Positions 24,501 to 31,762 of a stretch of 64,000 nt of DNA are shown piece after piece. The number at the start of each line of letters is the position of its first letter. Position 1 is the first letter of the stretch. The notes below the pieces were generated by a model. The model was not told where the DNA came from. It made no database searches and saw only the letters and a program-made list of their open reading frames with translations. Made by a program: the position numbers and the translations under genes. Source of the DNA: an uncultured Clostridia bacterium (GTDB taxonomy: Bacteria; Bacillota; Clostridia; Christensenellales; UBA1242); assembly GCA_934793215.1 (NCBI GenBank), contig CAKVOP010000004.1:9058-73057 (forward strand), read 5' to 3'.

Positions 24501-24529
24501 TTGACAAAGATAAATAGAAATAGTATAAT
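24501..24529 (+). promoter_or_regulatory. Consensus sigma-A promoter
   Basis: TTGACA (24501-24506), 17-bp spacer, TATAAT (24524-24529). The best promoter in the window, driving the zinc-ribbon membrane protein. Confidence 0.9.
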
Positions 24530-24546
24530 GTTGCAGAGGTGGAAAA

Positions 24547-24993
24547 ATGGAAGAAAAAAATTATCAAAACAATCAGGCTCAAGAGCCTAAATATTTCAAG
24601 GTTTCTAGAGTGCTAGGGTTTTGTTTTATTCCTGTTGCAATTCTTGGCATTGTCTTTCTAGCAGTTGGCTTTGGTGGGAACACGTCATTGTTTGTTCTTG
24701 GAAGCATTTTTACAAGTCTTGGCCTTTTCTTGACAATCGCCTTCTTGATGTTTGGCTTTTTGCCAAAAATATCAAAGGCCAATGTTAAGTTGTCTAGATA
24801 TATTCAACAAGAAAATCGTGCTGACTTGACTGACATTTCGACCGCACAAGCAGACATTCAAAGCGAGGGCTTTAAGAAAGCTGCCCGTGCCGTAAAGGAA
24901 GGATTAAAAGATGTTAAATATTGCCAAGAGTGTGGCACTGAAATAGACGAAAACGCGAACTTTTGCAGTAAATGTGGTGCGAAACAAAACTAA
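24547..24993 (+). CDS. Membrane protein with C-terminal zinc ribbon
   Basis: 148 residues. Two adjacent transmembrane helices (about 22-44 and 48-72) follow a polar N-terminus. A charged amphipathic linker leads to a zinc ribbon CQECGTEIDENANFCSKCG (about 125-143), two CxxC knuckles of the zinc_ribbon_2 type. Such proteins are common and uncharacterised in Firmicutes. Both termini are probably cytoplasmic. A near-consensus promoter suggests strong expression. Confidence 0.8.
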   Translation: MEEKNYQNNQAQEPKYFKVSRVLGFCFIPVAILGIVFLAVGFGGNTSLFVLGSIFTSLGLFLTIAFLMFGFLPKISKANVKLSRYIQQENRADLTDISTAQADIQSEGFKKAARAVKEGLKDVKYCQECGTEIDENANFCSKCGAKQN

Positions 24994-24999
24994 AAATTA

Positions 25000-25050
25000 C
25001 CCGCTTTAATGAGGTGAGTATAAGCAATCACTTCATGAGCGGGCTTTTTT
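25000..25050 (+). terminator. Long-stem terminator
   Basis: CCCGCT (25000-25005) pairs with AGCGGG (25038-25043) and the stem continues with ATGAGGTGA/TCACTTCAT; TTTTTT follows. Confidence 0.85.
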
Positions 25051-25137
25051 GTGTAAATATTTAAGAATATAAAACCTTCAAAGTCGTAAGTAGGATACAA
25101 GCGAGGCTGTTATTTATAAATATCTTTGAAAATTTTA

Positions 25138-25611
25138 CTAAACCTTTTGGATAACTCCGCAGGCAATTCTTTTCCCAGAATTGCCAGATGGCTGTGAGGT
25201 GAAATCATCAGGGGATTCGTGAATAATAACCGAACGACCGATGATTTCACTCACTTTAAAACGATTTGTCGCAGTAACTAAAAACGCATTTCCATCGCAT
25301 GAAAATATTACAGGCAAGTCACCCTTATGGTTTGGATGCGCGTTCTCGCCATAGTGTTCGCCAGCAGAAGAAAAATTTTCACTGCAATCTCCATTTTGGT
25401 GCAAATGAAAGCCGAAAAAATTTGTTGAGGTTTTAGGCAATGAGTGCAAAAGGCAGGTCACTACACAGGCATCGTCAAAATTGTAAAACTGCACCTTCCC
25501 ACAAATATCAGGGTAACTTTCTCCTCCCTTTACTGTCGCCATGGCACTAGGGGTGGCATTTAAAAGTTTTAATAGCAAATTTTGCGATTCACTTTGATTC
25601 TTAAAAAACAT
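25138..25611 (-). CDS. sodC: Cu/Zn superoxide dismutase family protein, cytoplasmic
   Basis: 157 residues. Superoxide dismutation fits the complete ligand set: H69 and H71 in GFHLHQ, bridging H86 in SAGEHYG, H92, H95 and D98 in AHPNHKGDLP, and H131 in IIHESPDD; GNSGKRIACGVI carries the conserved Arg and Cys. Bacillus YojM lacks a copper ligand, but this protein appears intact. There is no signal peptide, unusual for bacterial SodC, which is normally exported. A single-gene transcript, with AGAGGA-type site before ATG. Confidence 0.88.
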   Translation of the reverse strand: MFFKNQSESQNLLLKLLNATPSAMATVKGGESYPDICGKVQFYNFDDACVVTCLLHSLPKTSTNFFGFHLHQNGDCSENFSSAGEHYGENAHPNHKGDLPVIFSCDGNAFLVTATNRFKVSEIIGRSVIIHESPDDFTSQPSGNSGKRIACGVIQKV

Positions 25612-25682
25612 AAATCCTCTCTTTGATTTTTATATTCAATTTTTTCAAGTGGGGTGAAAAATAAAAAACTTATTCATAAAAA

Positions 25683-25711
25683 TTGCAAGTTGCCATTGAA
25701 TATGATATAAT
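25683..25711 (+). promoter_or_regulatory. Promoter of the CrtO-like gene
   Basis: TTGCAA (25683-25688), 17-bp spacer, TATAAT (25706-25711). Confidence 0.85.
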
Positions 25712-25727
25712 CGTTTTAAGGTGGAAT

Positions 25728-26297
25728 ATGAGTAAATCTTTGAAAGTTGGAATAATAATCGCGAGCGTGGTAAATGCTCTTTTTTTAGCAAGTTTATTTG
25801 TTTGTGTAGGTCTAGGGTATGAAGAGCCTCAATTTTCAATTTTTATAACCTTGTTAATGTTTGCTTTTCACACTGATATAAGAATTTTAATAGGTAGCAT
25901 TTTTACATTGTTTTTCAAGAAAAAACTTAATATAAACAAAAAATGCTTTAAAGTAGGAGAAAAAGAATATCGTTTTTTAGTTAAATTGGGAGTTAAAAAG
26001 TGGAAAGATAAATTTGTGGCTTGGAACAGAAAACAATTTGTTATTGGCAGAAGAGACAATTTATCGCATGGAGTAGAAAGGGCGTTAAGAAACAACATTA
26101 GTGCTGAAATCATACATCATATTTGCTTTTTTGCGGGATTTTTAGCGATTTGGATTGGTTGTACTATTTCAATTAGTTCGTGGTGGATTTTTCTTTTAAC
26201 GGCTATTCTTGCAAGTTTTATTTGCGATCTGCCTCCAATAATGATTCAACGCTATAATAGATATAGATTGCAAAGAGTGAGTACTCACAAAAGGTAA
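25728..26297 (+). CDS. CrtO-like membrane acyltransferase (glycosyl-diaponeurosporenoate acyltransferase family)
   Basis: 189 residues from ATG 25728, preceded by AAGGTGG; an earlier in-frame ATG (25683) lies in the promoter. Four hydrophobic helices (about 8-30, 36-60, 140-160, 164-184) flank a cytosolic segment with the family-like pattern EKEYRFLVKLGVKKWKDK, then an Asn/Arg-rich stretch ending in SAEIIHH. The family is named for staphyloxanthin acylation, but many anaerobes carry it without carotenoid genes, so the acceptor is unknown; the next gene is a glycolipid-type glycosyltransferase, which suggests membrane glycolipid modification. Confidence 0.6.
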   Translation: MSKSLKVGIIIASVVNALFLASLFVCVGLGYEEPQFSIFITLLMFAFHTDIRILIGSIFTLFFKKKLNINKKCFKVGEKEYRFLVKLGVKKWKDKFVAWNRKQFVIGRRDNLSHGVERALRNNISAEIIHHICFFAGFLAIWIGCTISISSWWIFLLTAILASFICDLPPIMIQRYNRYRLQRVSTHKR

Positions 26298-26299
26298 AT

Positions 26300-26328
26300 T
26301 TGACAATCATGTAGTAACATGATAATAT
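26300..26328 (+). promoter_or_regulatory. Promoter with an 18-bp palindromic operator filling the spacer
   Basis: TTGACA (26300-26305), 17-bp spacer, TAATAT (26323-26328). The spacer holds ATCATGT-agta-ACATGAT (26306-26323), a perfect inverted repeat with 7-bp arms. Binding there would block RNA polymerase. Confidence 0.75.
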
Positions 26329-26345
26329 AAGCATAGAGGAAACAA

Positions 26346-27467
26346 ATGAAAACATTAATAATTTCAATGACTTGTGGTGAAGGACACAACCAAATATCAA
26401 AAGGCATCAAAGCAGAACTTGATAGTCGTGGAGAAGATAACAAAATTATACAACTTTATGGATATAGTGAGAAAGAAGTCAAAAGGCAAAATGACTTATT
26501 TCTATTTGCAAGCAAATGCATACCGCATATTTATGGAGGCATATGGCACAAGTTGAGGAAAAGGCCTGTTAATAAACCTTCATGGATTGTTCAAATGGCA
26601 ATCAATCAATGCAAGGATTACATATTGAAAGAAATACAAGAGTATAAGCCTGACAACATAATTTGTACACATACCAACGCAGGTGCGGTTGTTGACTACC
26701 TTAAAAAGCAAGGATATTTGAATGGCATAAAAACTTACGGGATAGTTTTTGATTATTGCTTGTGTCCATACTGGGAATTTAGTCGTGAACTCGATTATGT
26801 TGTCTTACCAGCAGATTACATGACCGACGCAATCAAAGAACGCGGATTTAAAGATGAACAAATTTTGTCTTTTGGATTACCTGTAGACCCTAAATATACT
26901 AAAAGATTAGACAAATTAGAAATGCGAAAAGAGCTTGGACTTGATGAAAACGCATTTGTGATTGTTCTTTATAGTGGCGGGAATTGTTTGAGTGGGGCAT
27001 ACACCCTCATAAAACAACTTGAAAAGTGTAAACAAAAAATTCAAATTGTTGCTATTTGTGGACGCAATAAAAAAGAATATAAAAAGATAGAAAAATACAT
27101 AAATAAAAAACATGTAAATAATATCCGCCTTGAAGGTTTTTGCACAAAACTTGATATGTATTATTCGGCAAGCGACTTGGTATTTACACGCGGTGGCGGT
27201 ATGGGGTTGACCGAGCAGATTAATAAGCATATACCATTTGTTTTAAGAGAAAAACTTATTATTAATGAAGATATAAATAAAAAATTGTTTGCTGACATGC
27301 GACTGGGGCTTGCGATGGACAAGATTTGTCAAGCACCAAAAATTGTAGAAGAATTGTTAGAAAATTCTGACAAACTTATTTCCATGTCTAAAAAAGCAGA
27401 AGAAATTGCAAAGCCAAATTCTACAAAAGATTTAGTCAATTTCATATTGGCTGAAAATAGAAAATAG
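26346..27467 (+). CDS. MurG/UgtP-type (GT28) glycosyltransferase
   Basis: 373 residues, cytosolic or membrane-associated. N-terminal MGDG-synthase-like motif SMTCGEGHNQISKGIKAEL (about residues 8-26); the C-terminal Rossmann domain has VLYSGGN, YYSASDLVFTRGGGMGLTEQ and IPFVLRE, the UDP-sugar site of GT28. It resembles processive diacylglycerol glucosyltransferases and so probably makes glycolipids, but a MurG-like role in another glycan is possible. ATG follows AGAGGA. The palindromic operator in its promoter suggests repression by an unlinked regulator, perhaps under membrane or cell-wall stress (inference). Confidence 0.85.
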   Translation: MKTLIISMTCGEGHNQISKGIKAELDSRGEDNKIIQLYGYSEKEVKRQNDLFLFASKCIPHIYGGIWHKLRKRPVNKPSWIVQMAINQCKDYILKEIQEYKPDNIICTHTNAGAVVDYLKKQGYLNGIKTYGIVFDYCLCPYWEFSRELDYVVLPADYMTDAIKERGFKDEQILSFGLPVDPKYTKRLDKLEMRKELGLDENAFVIVLYSGGNCLSGAYTLIKQLEKCKQKIQIVAICGRNKKEYKKIEKYINKKHVNNIRLEGFCTKLDMYYSASDLVFTRGGGMGLTEQINKHIPFVLREKLIINEDINKKLFADMRLGLAMDKICQAPKIVEELLENSDKLISMSKKAEEIAKPNSTKDLVNFILAENRK

Positions 27468-27538
27468 TTTAAAAAATTATTTTTTTAGATTAAGCAAGTT
27501 CAATAATGCTTAAAAACATATTTTTTTAGAGGAGACCT

Positions 27539-27889
27539 ATGAAAACATACTATTATCGCCTGAATGACGAGCCATTTGAAAGTATTAAATCTGGCATGAA
27601 AAAGATAGAAATGCGACTTTACGACGAAAAAAGACAATTACTCCATTGTGGAGATGAAATCGTTTTTGTAAAACGTGATGACACTGGCTCGCAAATTACA
27701 ACTAGGGTTATAGGGCTTCACAAATTTAAAAATTTCGAGGAACTTTATTCACACTTTGATAAAAGAGTTTTAGGCTATCATGCTGACGACAATGCAAGCC
27801 CTGACGATATGTCAAAATATTATGAGAAAAGTAAAATAGATAAATTTGGAGTTGTAGGAATAGAAATTGAATTAATAAATAATTTATAA
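27539..27889 (+). CDS. ASCH-domain protein
   Basis: 116 residues covering one ASCH (PUA-like beta-barrel) domain: LNDEPFESIKSGMKKIEMRLYDEKR with a conserved G-x-K-x-x-E-x-R, then CGDEIVFVKRDD. ASCH proteins are thought to bind RNA or nucleotides; some are amidohydrolases acting on N4-acetylcytidine, but members starting with the IEMRLYD motif are uncharacterised. AGAGGAGA precedes the ATG. It may be transcribed with the glycosyltransferase 70 bp upstream. Confidence 0.8.
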   Translation: MKTYYYRLNDEPFESIKSGMKKIEMRLYDEKRQLLHCGDEIVFVKRDDTGSQITTRVIGLHKFKNFEELYSHFDKRVLGYHADDNASPDDMSKYYEKSKIDKFGVVGIEIELINNL

Positions 27890-27931
27890 CCAAGTTTATA
27901 AATTCGTTAATAAATGACGGTAAACAAAAAG

Positions 27932-27958
27932 CATATTGACTACTCAATATGTTTTTTT
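27932..27958 (+). terminator. Terminator of the ASCH gene
   Basis: CATATTGA-ctac-TCAATATG (27932-27951) then seven T residues. Confidence 0.92.
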
Positions 27959-28059
27959 AGTGCTATACATTTATGTGAAGGTTTAAATTTTTGTTTTAAA
28001 TTAATCAAATCATAAAGAACTATTTGCATGCTTCTAAATCTAGAAATTTAAGTAAAAGG

Positions 28060-28290
28060 TTATTTTCTTTCACTTGAACTTTCTGGGTAAAAATGATTTG
28101 CAAGTTCTTGGCAAAGAAGTTCAAGATTTCCCAGTTCATTCAAAGCCTGTGTGTTAGATGTGATAATGCTTTCGTTATATCTTCTTCGTCGCCCGTTAAC
28201 ATTAGCATTTTCCCATGCCGAGTTTTAGGTTATAAACGGCATCTTTGCTTGTAAAATATTTATTAATTAGACCACGCTTGAATAATTACT
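28060..28290 (-). pseudogene. Frame-shifted C-terminal gene remnant, family unknown
   Basis: On the minus strand one frame reads GLINKYFTSKDAVYNLKLG and another, beginning at about 28218, reads AWENANVNGRRRRYN, continuing to ELANHFYPESSSERK and a stop at 28060. The sentence-like amino-acid usage and the join at CTCGGCATGG suggest one ancestral frame broken by an indel. No upstream start or binding site remains. The rest of 27959-28702 is very AT-rich (homopolymeric A and T runs) and holds nothing else that I can support. Confidence 0.4.
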
Positions 28291-28702
28291 AAAATGATAT
28301 TAGCATTATATTGACTACTCAAATGTCAAATATTTTTGCAAGTTTTTGTTGCGAAATAAGAAAAATTTGCTAAAATAAAGGATAATTTTGTGTTTTTTTA
28401 TTTTTAAATAATTTTTGGAAAATAAAATTTATTATAATAAAATAGAATTTGATTTAAGATAAAAGAATCCTACAAAAATATAATTAAAAATGCAAAACAA
28501 AAGAATAAAAATAAAAAATACCATAAAATATATACACCTTTAAAATAAAGGGATAGAATGATATTTAATAAAATAAAATAGAAATCTATATTTTGTTTTA
28601 ATGTAAATTTTAATTTGTTTTTTGTTGCGATTTTTTAAATATTTAATAAATTGTTTAATCTAAATAATAAACCAAATATCATTTTTTTGAATAAATATTT
28701 CT

Positions 28703-28873
28703 ATGGAAAAAGACAGATTGAATTTGTGTGGTGAAGAAATTGTTTCGTTAGGTGGGGCAATAGCACTTGTTTTAGGCAGAAAATACTGTAAAAACGATTT
28801 GCGTAAGATAAGGCTGTTGCTTCAAACTATTGCAGGAGGACTTCTTACGATTGAAATCGAGGAGCGTCATTAA
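28703..28873 (+). CDS. 56-residue small protein, unknown function
   Basis: ATG 28703 to TAA 28871-28873, encoding MEKDRLNLCGEEIVSLGGA with a following hydrophobic-basic stretch ALVLGRKYCKNDLRKIRLL. The pattern (short polar N-terminus, hydrophobic EIVSLGGAIALVLG, charged centre, hydrophobic QTIAGGLLTI) resembles small Clostridial proteins of the DUF6774 kind with conserved Cys residues. There is no clear binding site, so the start or expression is uncertain. It ends 3 bp before the convergent spmB stop. Confidence 0.5.
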   Translation: MEKDRLNLCGEEIVSLGGAIALVLGRKYCKNDLRKIRLLLQTIAGGLLTIEIEERH

Positions 28874-28876
28874 CAA

Positions 28877-29383
28877 TTAAATTATTTTACATAATAAACA
28901 TGCGACAACTGAACCCACGAGAGAACAAATAAGTGCGACAGGAATTGCATACAAAAGTTTTTTTACCTTTGTTTGGGAAATATAAACCGTTGTGACATAA
29001 AATATGGTCTCACTGCAACCAAGTATCACGCAGGCACATCGAGAGATATATGAGTCGGCACCATACCTAACAAGCACATCATTTAAAAGTGCGTAACTGC
29101 CAGAGCCTGTAAAAGGACGCAACAAAACAAGCTCAACAAGTTCGCTTGGAATGCCCAAGAGATTGAAAACTGGGGAGAGAGCAATGGCGAGTAGGTCAGT
29201 TATTCCACTTATTCGCAGAAGGGCGACTGCAATCATAATCGTCGCAATGTATGGGAAGATATCCACAACGAGAGGTATTGACTTTTTAGCACCTTTAACA
29301 AAAGTGTCATAGCATGGCACTTTTTTGTATTTGGCATAGCAAAAAATCAAGATAAAAATTATTGGAATAATATAACCGCTCAT
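28877..29383 (-). CDS. spmB: Spore maturation protein B
   Basis: 168 residues, four or five transmembrane helices, nucleoside-recognition (Gate) fold. Motifs include KGAKKSIPLVVDIFPYI, the RPFTGSGSYALL loop and GCSETIFYVTTVY. In Bacillus, SpmA and SpmB act together in the forespore or spore membrane to dehydrate the spore core. It overlaps the spmA stop by 4 bp (ATGA), indicating coupled translation. Its presence is the best sign that this organism forms, or descends from, spore formers. Confidence 0.93.
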   Translation of the reverse strand: MSGYIIPIIFILIFCYAKYKKVPCYDTFVKGAKKSIPLVVDIFPYIATIMIAVALLRISGITDLLAIALSPVFNLLGIPSELVELVLLRPFTGSGSYALLNDVLVRYGADSYISRCACVILGCSETIFYVTTVYISQTKVKKLLYAIPVALICSLVGSVVACLLCKII

Positions 29384-29958
29384 TTTTTCCTCGCTTTTAT
29401 TTTCTCATGCACTTTGCCAAAAAGTTTTACTAAACAAATGCCTAGCGTAAAAGTGCAAAGTGTGGCAAGTAATGTTGGCAAGATTATATCGCCTGGGCTG
29501 GTTGACCCCGCCGATGCACGCAAACCAATCACGGTAGAAGGTAGAAGTTGAATTGAAGTTGCATTTATGACAATAAGCATGATTATTGCGGGCGTGGCAA
29601 CCCCTTTACCATCATCAAGGCGTTTCATGGCAGAAATGCCCATTGGTGTTGCCGCATTTCCAAGTCCCAGCATGTTGGCACTCATGTTAAGGGCAATCAT
29701 TTTTTCAGCCTCTGGGTCTTCAAGTTTAAATAGTCTTTTTATAAGCGGTCTCAATAGTTTTGCAAGTTTCTCGCCAAGACCGCTGGCGTCTACAATTTCC
29801 AAAATGCCAAGCCAAACAGCATAGACACCACAAAGTTCTATTGAAAGTTTAAGTGCTCCATTGGACGCTTCTATCATGCTACCAAGCACACTTGACGGGT
29901 CGCTCCAAAATAAAAAACAGATAGAGCCAAGCATCATAACAAACCAAATTCTATTCAT
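29380..29958 (-). CDS. spmA: Spore maturation protein A
   Basis: 192 residues from ATG 29958 (MNRIWFVMM), which has AAAAGGAA about 12 nt upstream; the longer frame from 30087 would run into the divergent tatD promoter and add an unrelated basic N-terminus. Membrane protein of the nucleoside-recognition family with MSANMLGLGNAATPMGISA and INATSIQLLPSTVIGLR as the conserved Gate motifs. Partner of SpmB in spore-core dehydration. Confidence 0.93.
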   Translation of the reverse strand: MNRIWFVMMLGSICFLFWSDPSSVLGSMIEASNGALKLSIELCGVYAVWLGILEIVDASGLGEKLAKLLRPLIKRLFKLEDPEAEKMIALNMSANMLGLGNAATPMGISAMKRLDDGKGVATPAIIMLIVINATSIQLLPSTVIGLRASAGSTSPGDIILPTLLATLCTFTLGICLVKLFGKVHEKIKARKK

Positions 29959-30080
29959 GAGATATTCTATTCCTTTTAAGCATTGTTTAGAAATATTTTC
30001 ACGGGAGAGGTGTGCAAATTGTTTTTTCTTATAATTTTTTATGATGAAACCCTTAAAAAGGCTAAAAATAATAGATAAAT

Positions 30081-30109
30081 TTGACATTTTTCGGTCAACT
30101 GGTTAAAAT
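30081..30109 (+). promoter_or_regulatory. tatD-rsmA promoter
   Basis: TTGACA (30081-30086), 17-bp spacer, TAAAAT (30104-30109). Divergent from spmA. Confidence 0.88.
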
Positions 30110-30129
30110 AAAAAGCAAAGGATAGAAAA

Positions 30130-30897
30130 ATGCTTATAGATACGCATGCACACCTTACGGATAGTGCGTTTAACGAAGATAGAGAAGATGTTGTGAAGAG
30201 GGCAAAAGAGAACATGGTCAAGAATATCATAACTTCTGGTTTTAATTTGCCTTCTTCACTGGAAGCAGTTGAGTTTTGTCGTAATCATGACGGGGTTTTT
30301 GCTTCGGTTGGAGTTTATCCAGAAAACATAAACGAATTAACTGACGATGAAATGAGCAAACTTGCCTTGCTAATCGACGATGAAAAAGTTGTGGCGATAG
30401 GGGAGATTGGTTTACAATATGCTGACGATATGCCTGACAAAAATGCACAAAAGGCGGGCTTTTTAAAGCAAATAAAACTCGCTTATGATAAGAAGAAACC
30501 TATTGTTATTCATTGCAGAGAAGCCTATGGAGATACGCTTGAAATTTTAAAAGAAAATAGAAAATTTCTCACTTATGGCGGGACGATGCATTGCTTTGGT
30601 GGAAGCGAAGAAGTTGCCAAAGAACTTATAAAACTTGGATTATATATTTCTGTTGGTGGAGTCTCCACTTTTAAAAATGCAGTGAGGCTTCGTGAAGTTA
30701 TAAGAAGCGTGCCTCTTGAAAGAATTATCTTGGAGACGGATTGCCCATATCTTACGCCTACACCTTTTAGGGGCAAACGAAATAGTCCTGAATATATTCC
30801 TCTTATTGCTGAAAATTTGGCACAAATTAAAGGTGTTAGCGTTGAAGAGGTTGCGAGAGTTACCACAGAAAATGCAAGGAGACTTTTTAAAATATGA
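30130..30897 (+). CDS. tatD: TatD-family metal-dependent DNase
   Basis: 255 residues, TIM-barrel amidohydrolase-like hydrolase. Metal-binding DTHAHL at the N-terminus, GEIGL (Glu), VIHCREA, TMHCFGG, and LETDCPYLTPTPFRGKRN at the end. The usual GxHP motif is GVYP and the D after GEIGL is Q, small departures from TatD/YcfH sequences. Probably a 3'-5' exonuclease/DNase acting on damaged DNA or D-aminoacyl substrates. It overlaps rsmA by 4 bp, the common Firmicutes tatD-rsmA pairing. Confidence 0.92.
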   Translation: MLIDTHAHLTDSAFNEDREDVVKRAKENMVKNIITSGFNLPSSLEAVEFCRNHDGVFASVGVYPENINELTDDEMSKLALLIDDEKVVAIGEIGLQYADDMPDKNAQKAGFLKQIKLAYDKKKPIVIHCREAYGDTLEILKENRKFLTYGGTMHCFGGSEEVAKELIKLGLYISVGGVSTFKNAVRLREVIRSVPLERIILETDCPYLTPTPFRGKRNSPEYIPLIAENLAQIKGVSVEEVARVTTENARRLFKI

Positions 30898-31682
30898 ACT
30901 TTAACCATGAATTTAAGAAAAAATTTGGACAAAATTTTATCAGTGATAAAAATCTTTTAAATGCAATAGTAACCGACGCCGAGGTCTCAAACACTGATAG
31001 TGTCCTAGAAATCGGTGCGGGAGCAGGCACTTTAACCTCTGCCATTAGCGAGAGAGCGAAAGATGTTGTAAGTTATGAAATAGATGCTTCTTTAAAAGGC
31101 CATCTAGAAGGATTAAATCTTCAAAATGTAAAATTTGTTTTTGAAGACGTTATGAAGGTATCTCTTGCCCAGATTGAAAGTGATTTTGAAGGTGGATACA
31201 AAATGATTGCAAACCTACCTTACTACATTACCACGCCAATCATTTTTAAGTTTTTAAATGGCTCGCACAAAATTGAAAGTCTAACAATTATGGTGCAAAA
31301 AGAGGTGGCGGAACGAATTGTCGCACCAAGTGGAAACAAAGATTATGGCGTTTTGTCTGTCATGATTGCATTCTTTGGTAATGCACAAATAACACGAATT
31401 GTTAAAAGAAACATGTTTTACCCAGTTCCAAACGTTGACTCTGCGATTGTCAATATTAAAATTGATAGAGAAAAATTTTCAGGCATTGATGGCGAAAAGT
31501 TTTACTCATTGGTTGGAGGGTGCTTTGCTATGCGACGAAAAACTCTTAAAAACAATCTAATTAAATTGCTTGGCTCAACCAATGAAAAGATAAATAAAAT
31601 TCCTGAAAGCATGCTTTCACTTCGTCCAGAAATGTTAAGCCTAGACGATTTTGTTAAACTTTTTGAAATAATTTATAAATAA
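30894..31682 (+). CDS. rsmA: 16S rRNA dimethyladenosine transferase KsgA
   Basis: 262 residues. It dimethylates two adjacent adenosines in the 3'-terminal hairpin of 16S rRNA late in 30S assembly. Visible motifs: KKFGQNFI at the start, SAM-binding EIGAGAGTLT, catalytic NLPYYITTPI, and the C-terminal helical domain with AMRRKTLKNNL. Normal length. The start ATG overlaps the tatD stop (ATGA). Confidence 0.96.
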   Translation: MNFNHEFKKKFGQNFISDKNLLNAIVTDAEVSNTDSVLEIGAGAGTLTSAISERAKDVVSYEIDASLKGHLEGLNLQNVKFVFEDVMKVSLAQIESDFEGGYKMIANLPYYITTPIIFKFLNGSHKIESLTIMVQKEVAERIVAPSGNKDYGVLSVMIAFFGNAQITRIVKRNMFYPVPNVDSAIVNIKIDREKFSGIDGEKFYSLVGGCFAMRRKTLKNNLIKLLGSTNEKINKIPESMLSLRPEMLSLDDFVKLFEIIYK

Positions 31683-31698
31683 ATTCTTTCGCATTTTG

Positions 31699-31727
31699 TT
31701 GATATTTGTATTTTTATTTGTTATAAT
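31699..31727 (+). promoter_or_regulatory. Promoter of the VirB6-like gene
   Basis: TTGATA (31699-31704), 17-bp spacer, extended -10 TGT-TATAAT (31722-31727). Confidence 0.85.
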
Positions 31728-31762
31728 GTAAATAAATAATCTATGAAAAGGGGGCTGTCTTT

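Noticed and set aside
29959..30087. Longer start for spmA
   Set aside because: The extension is unrelated to SpmA and runs into the divergent tatD promoter region.
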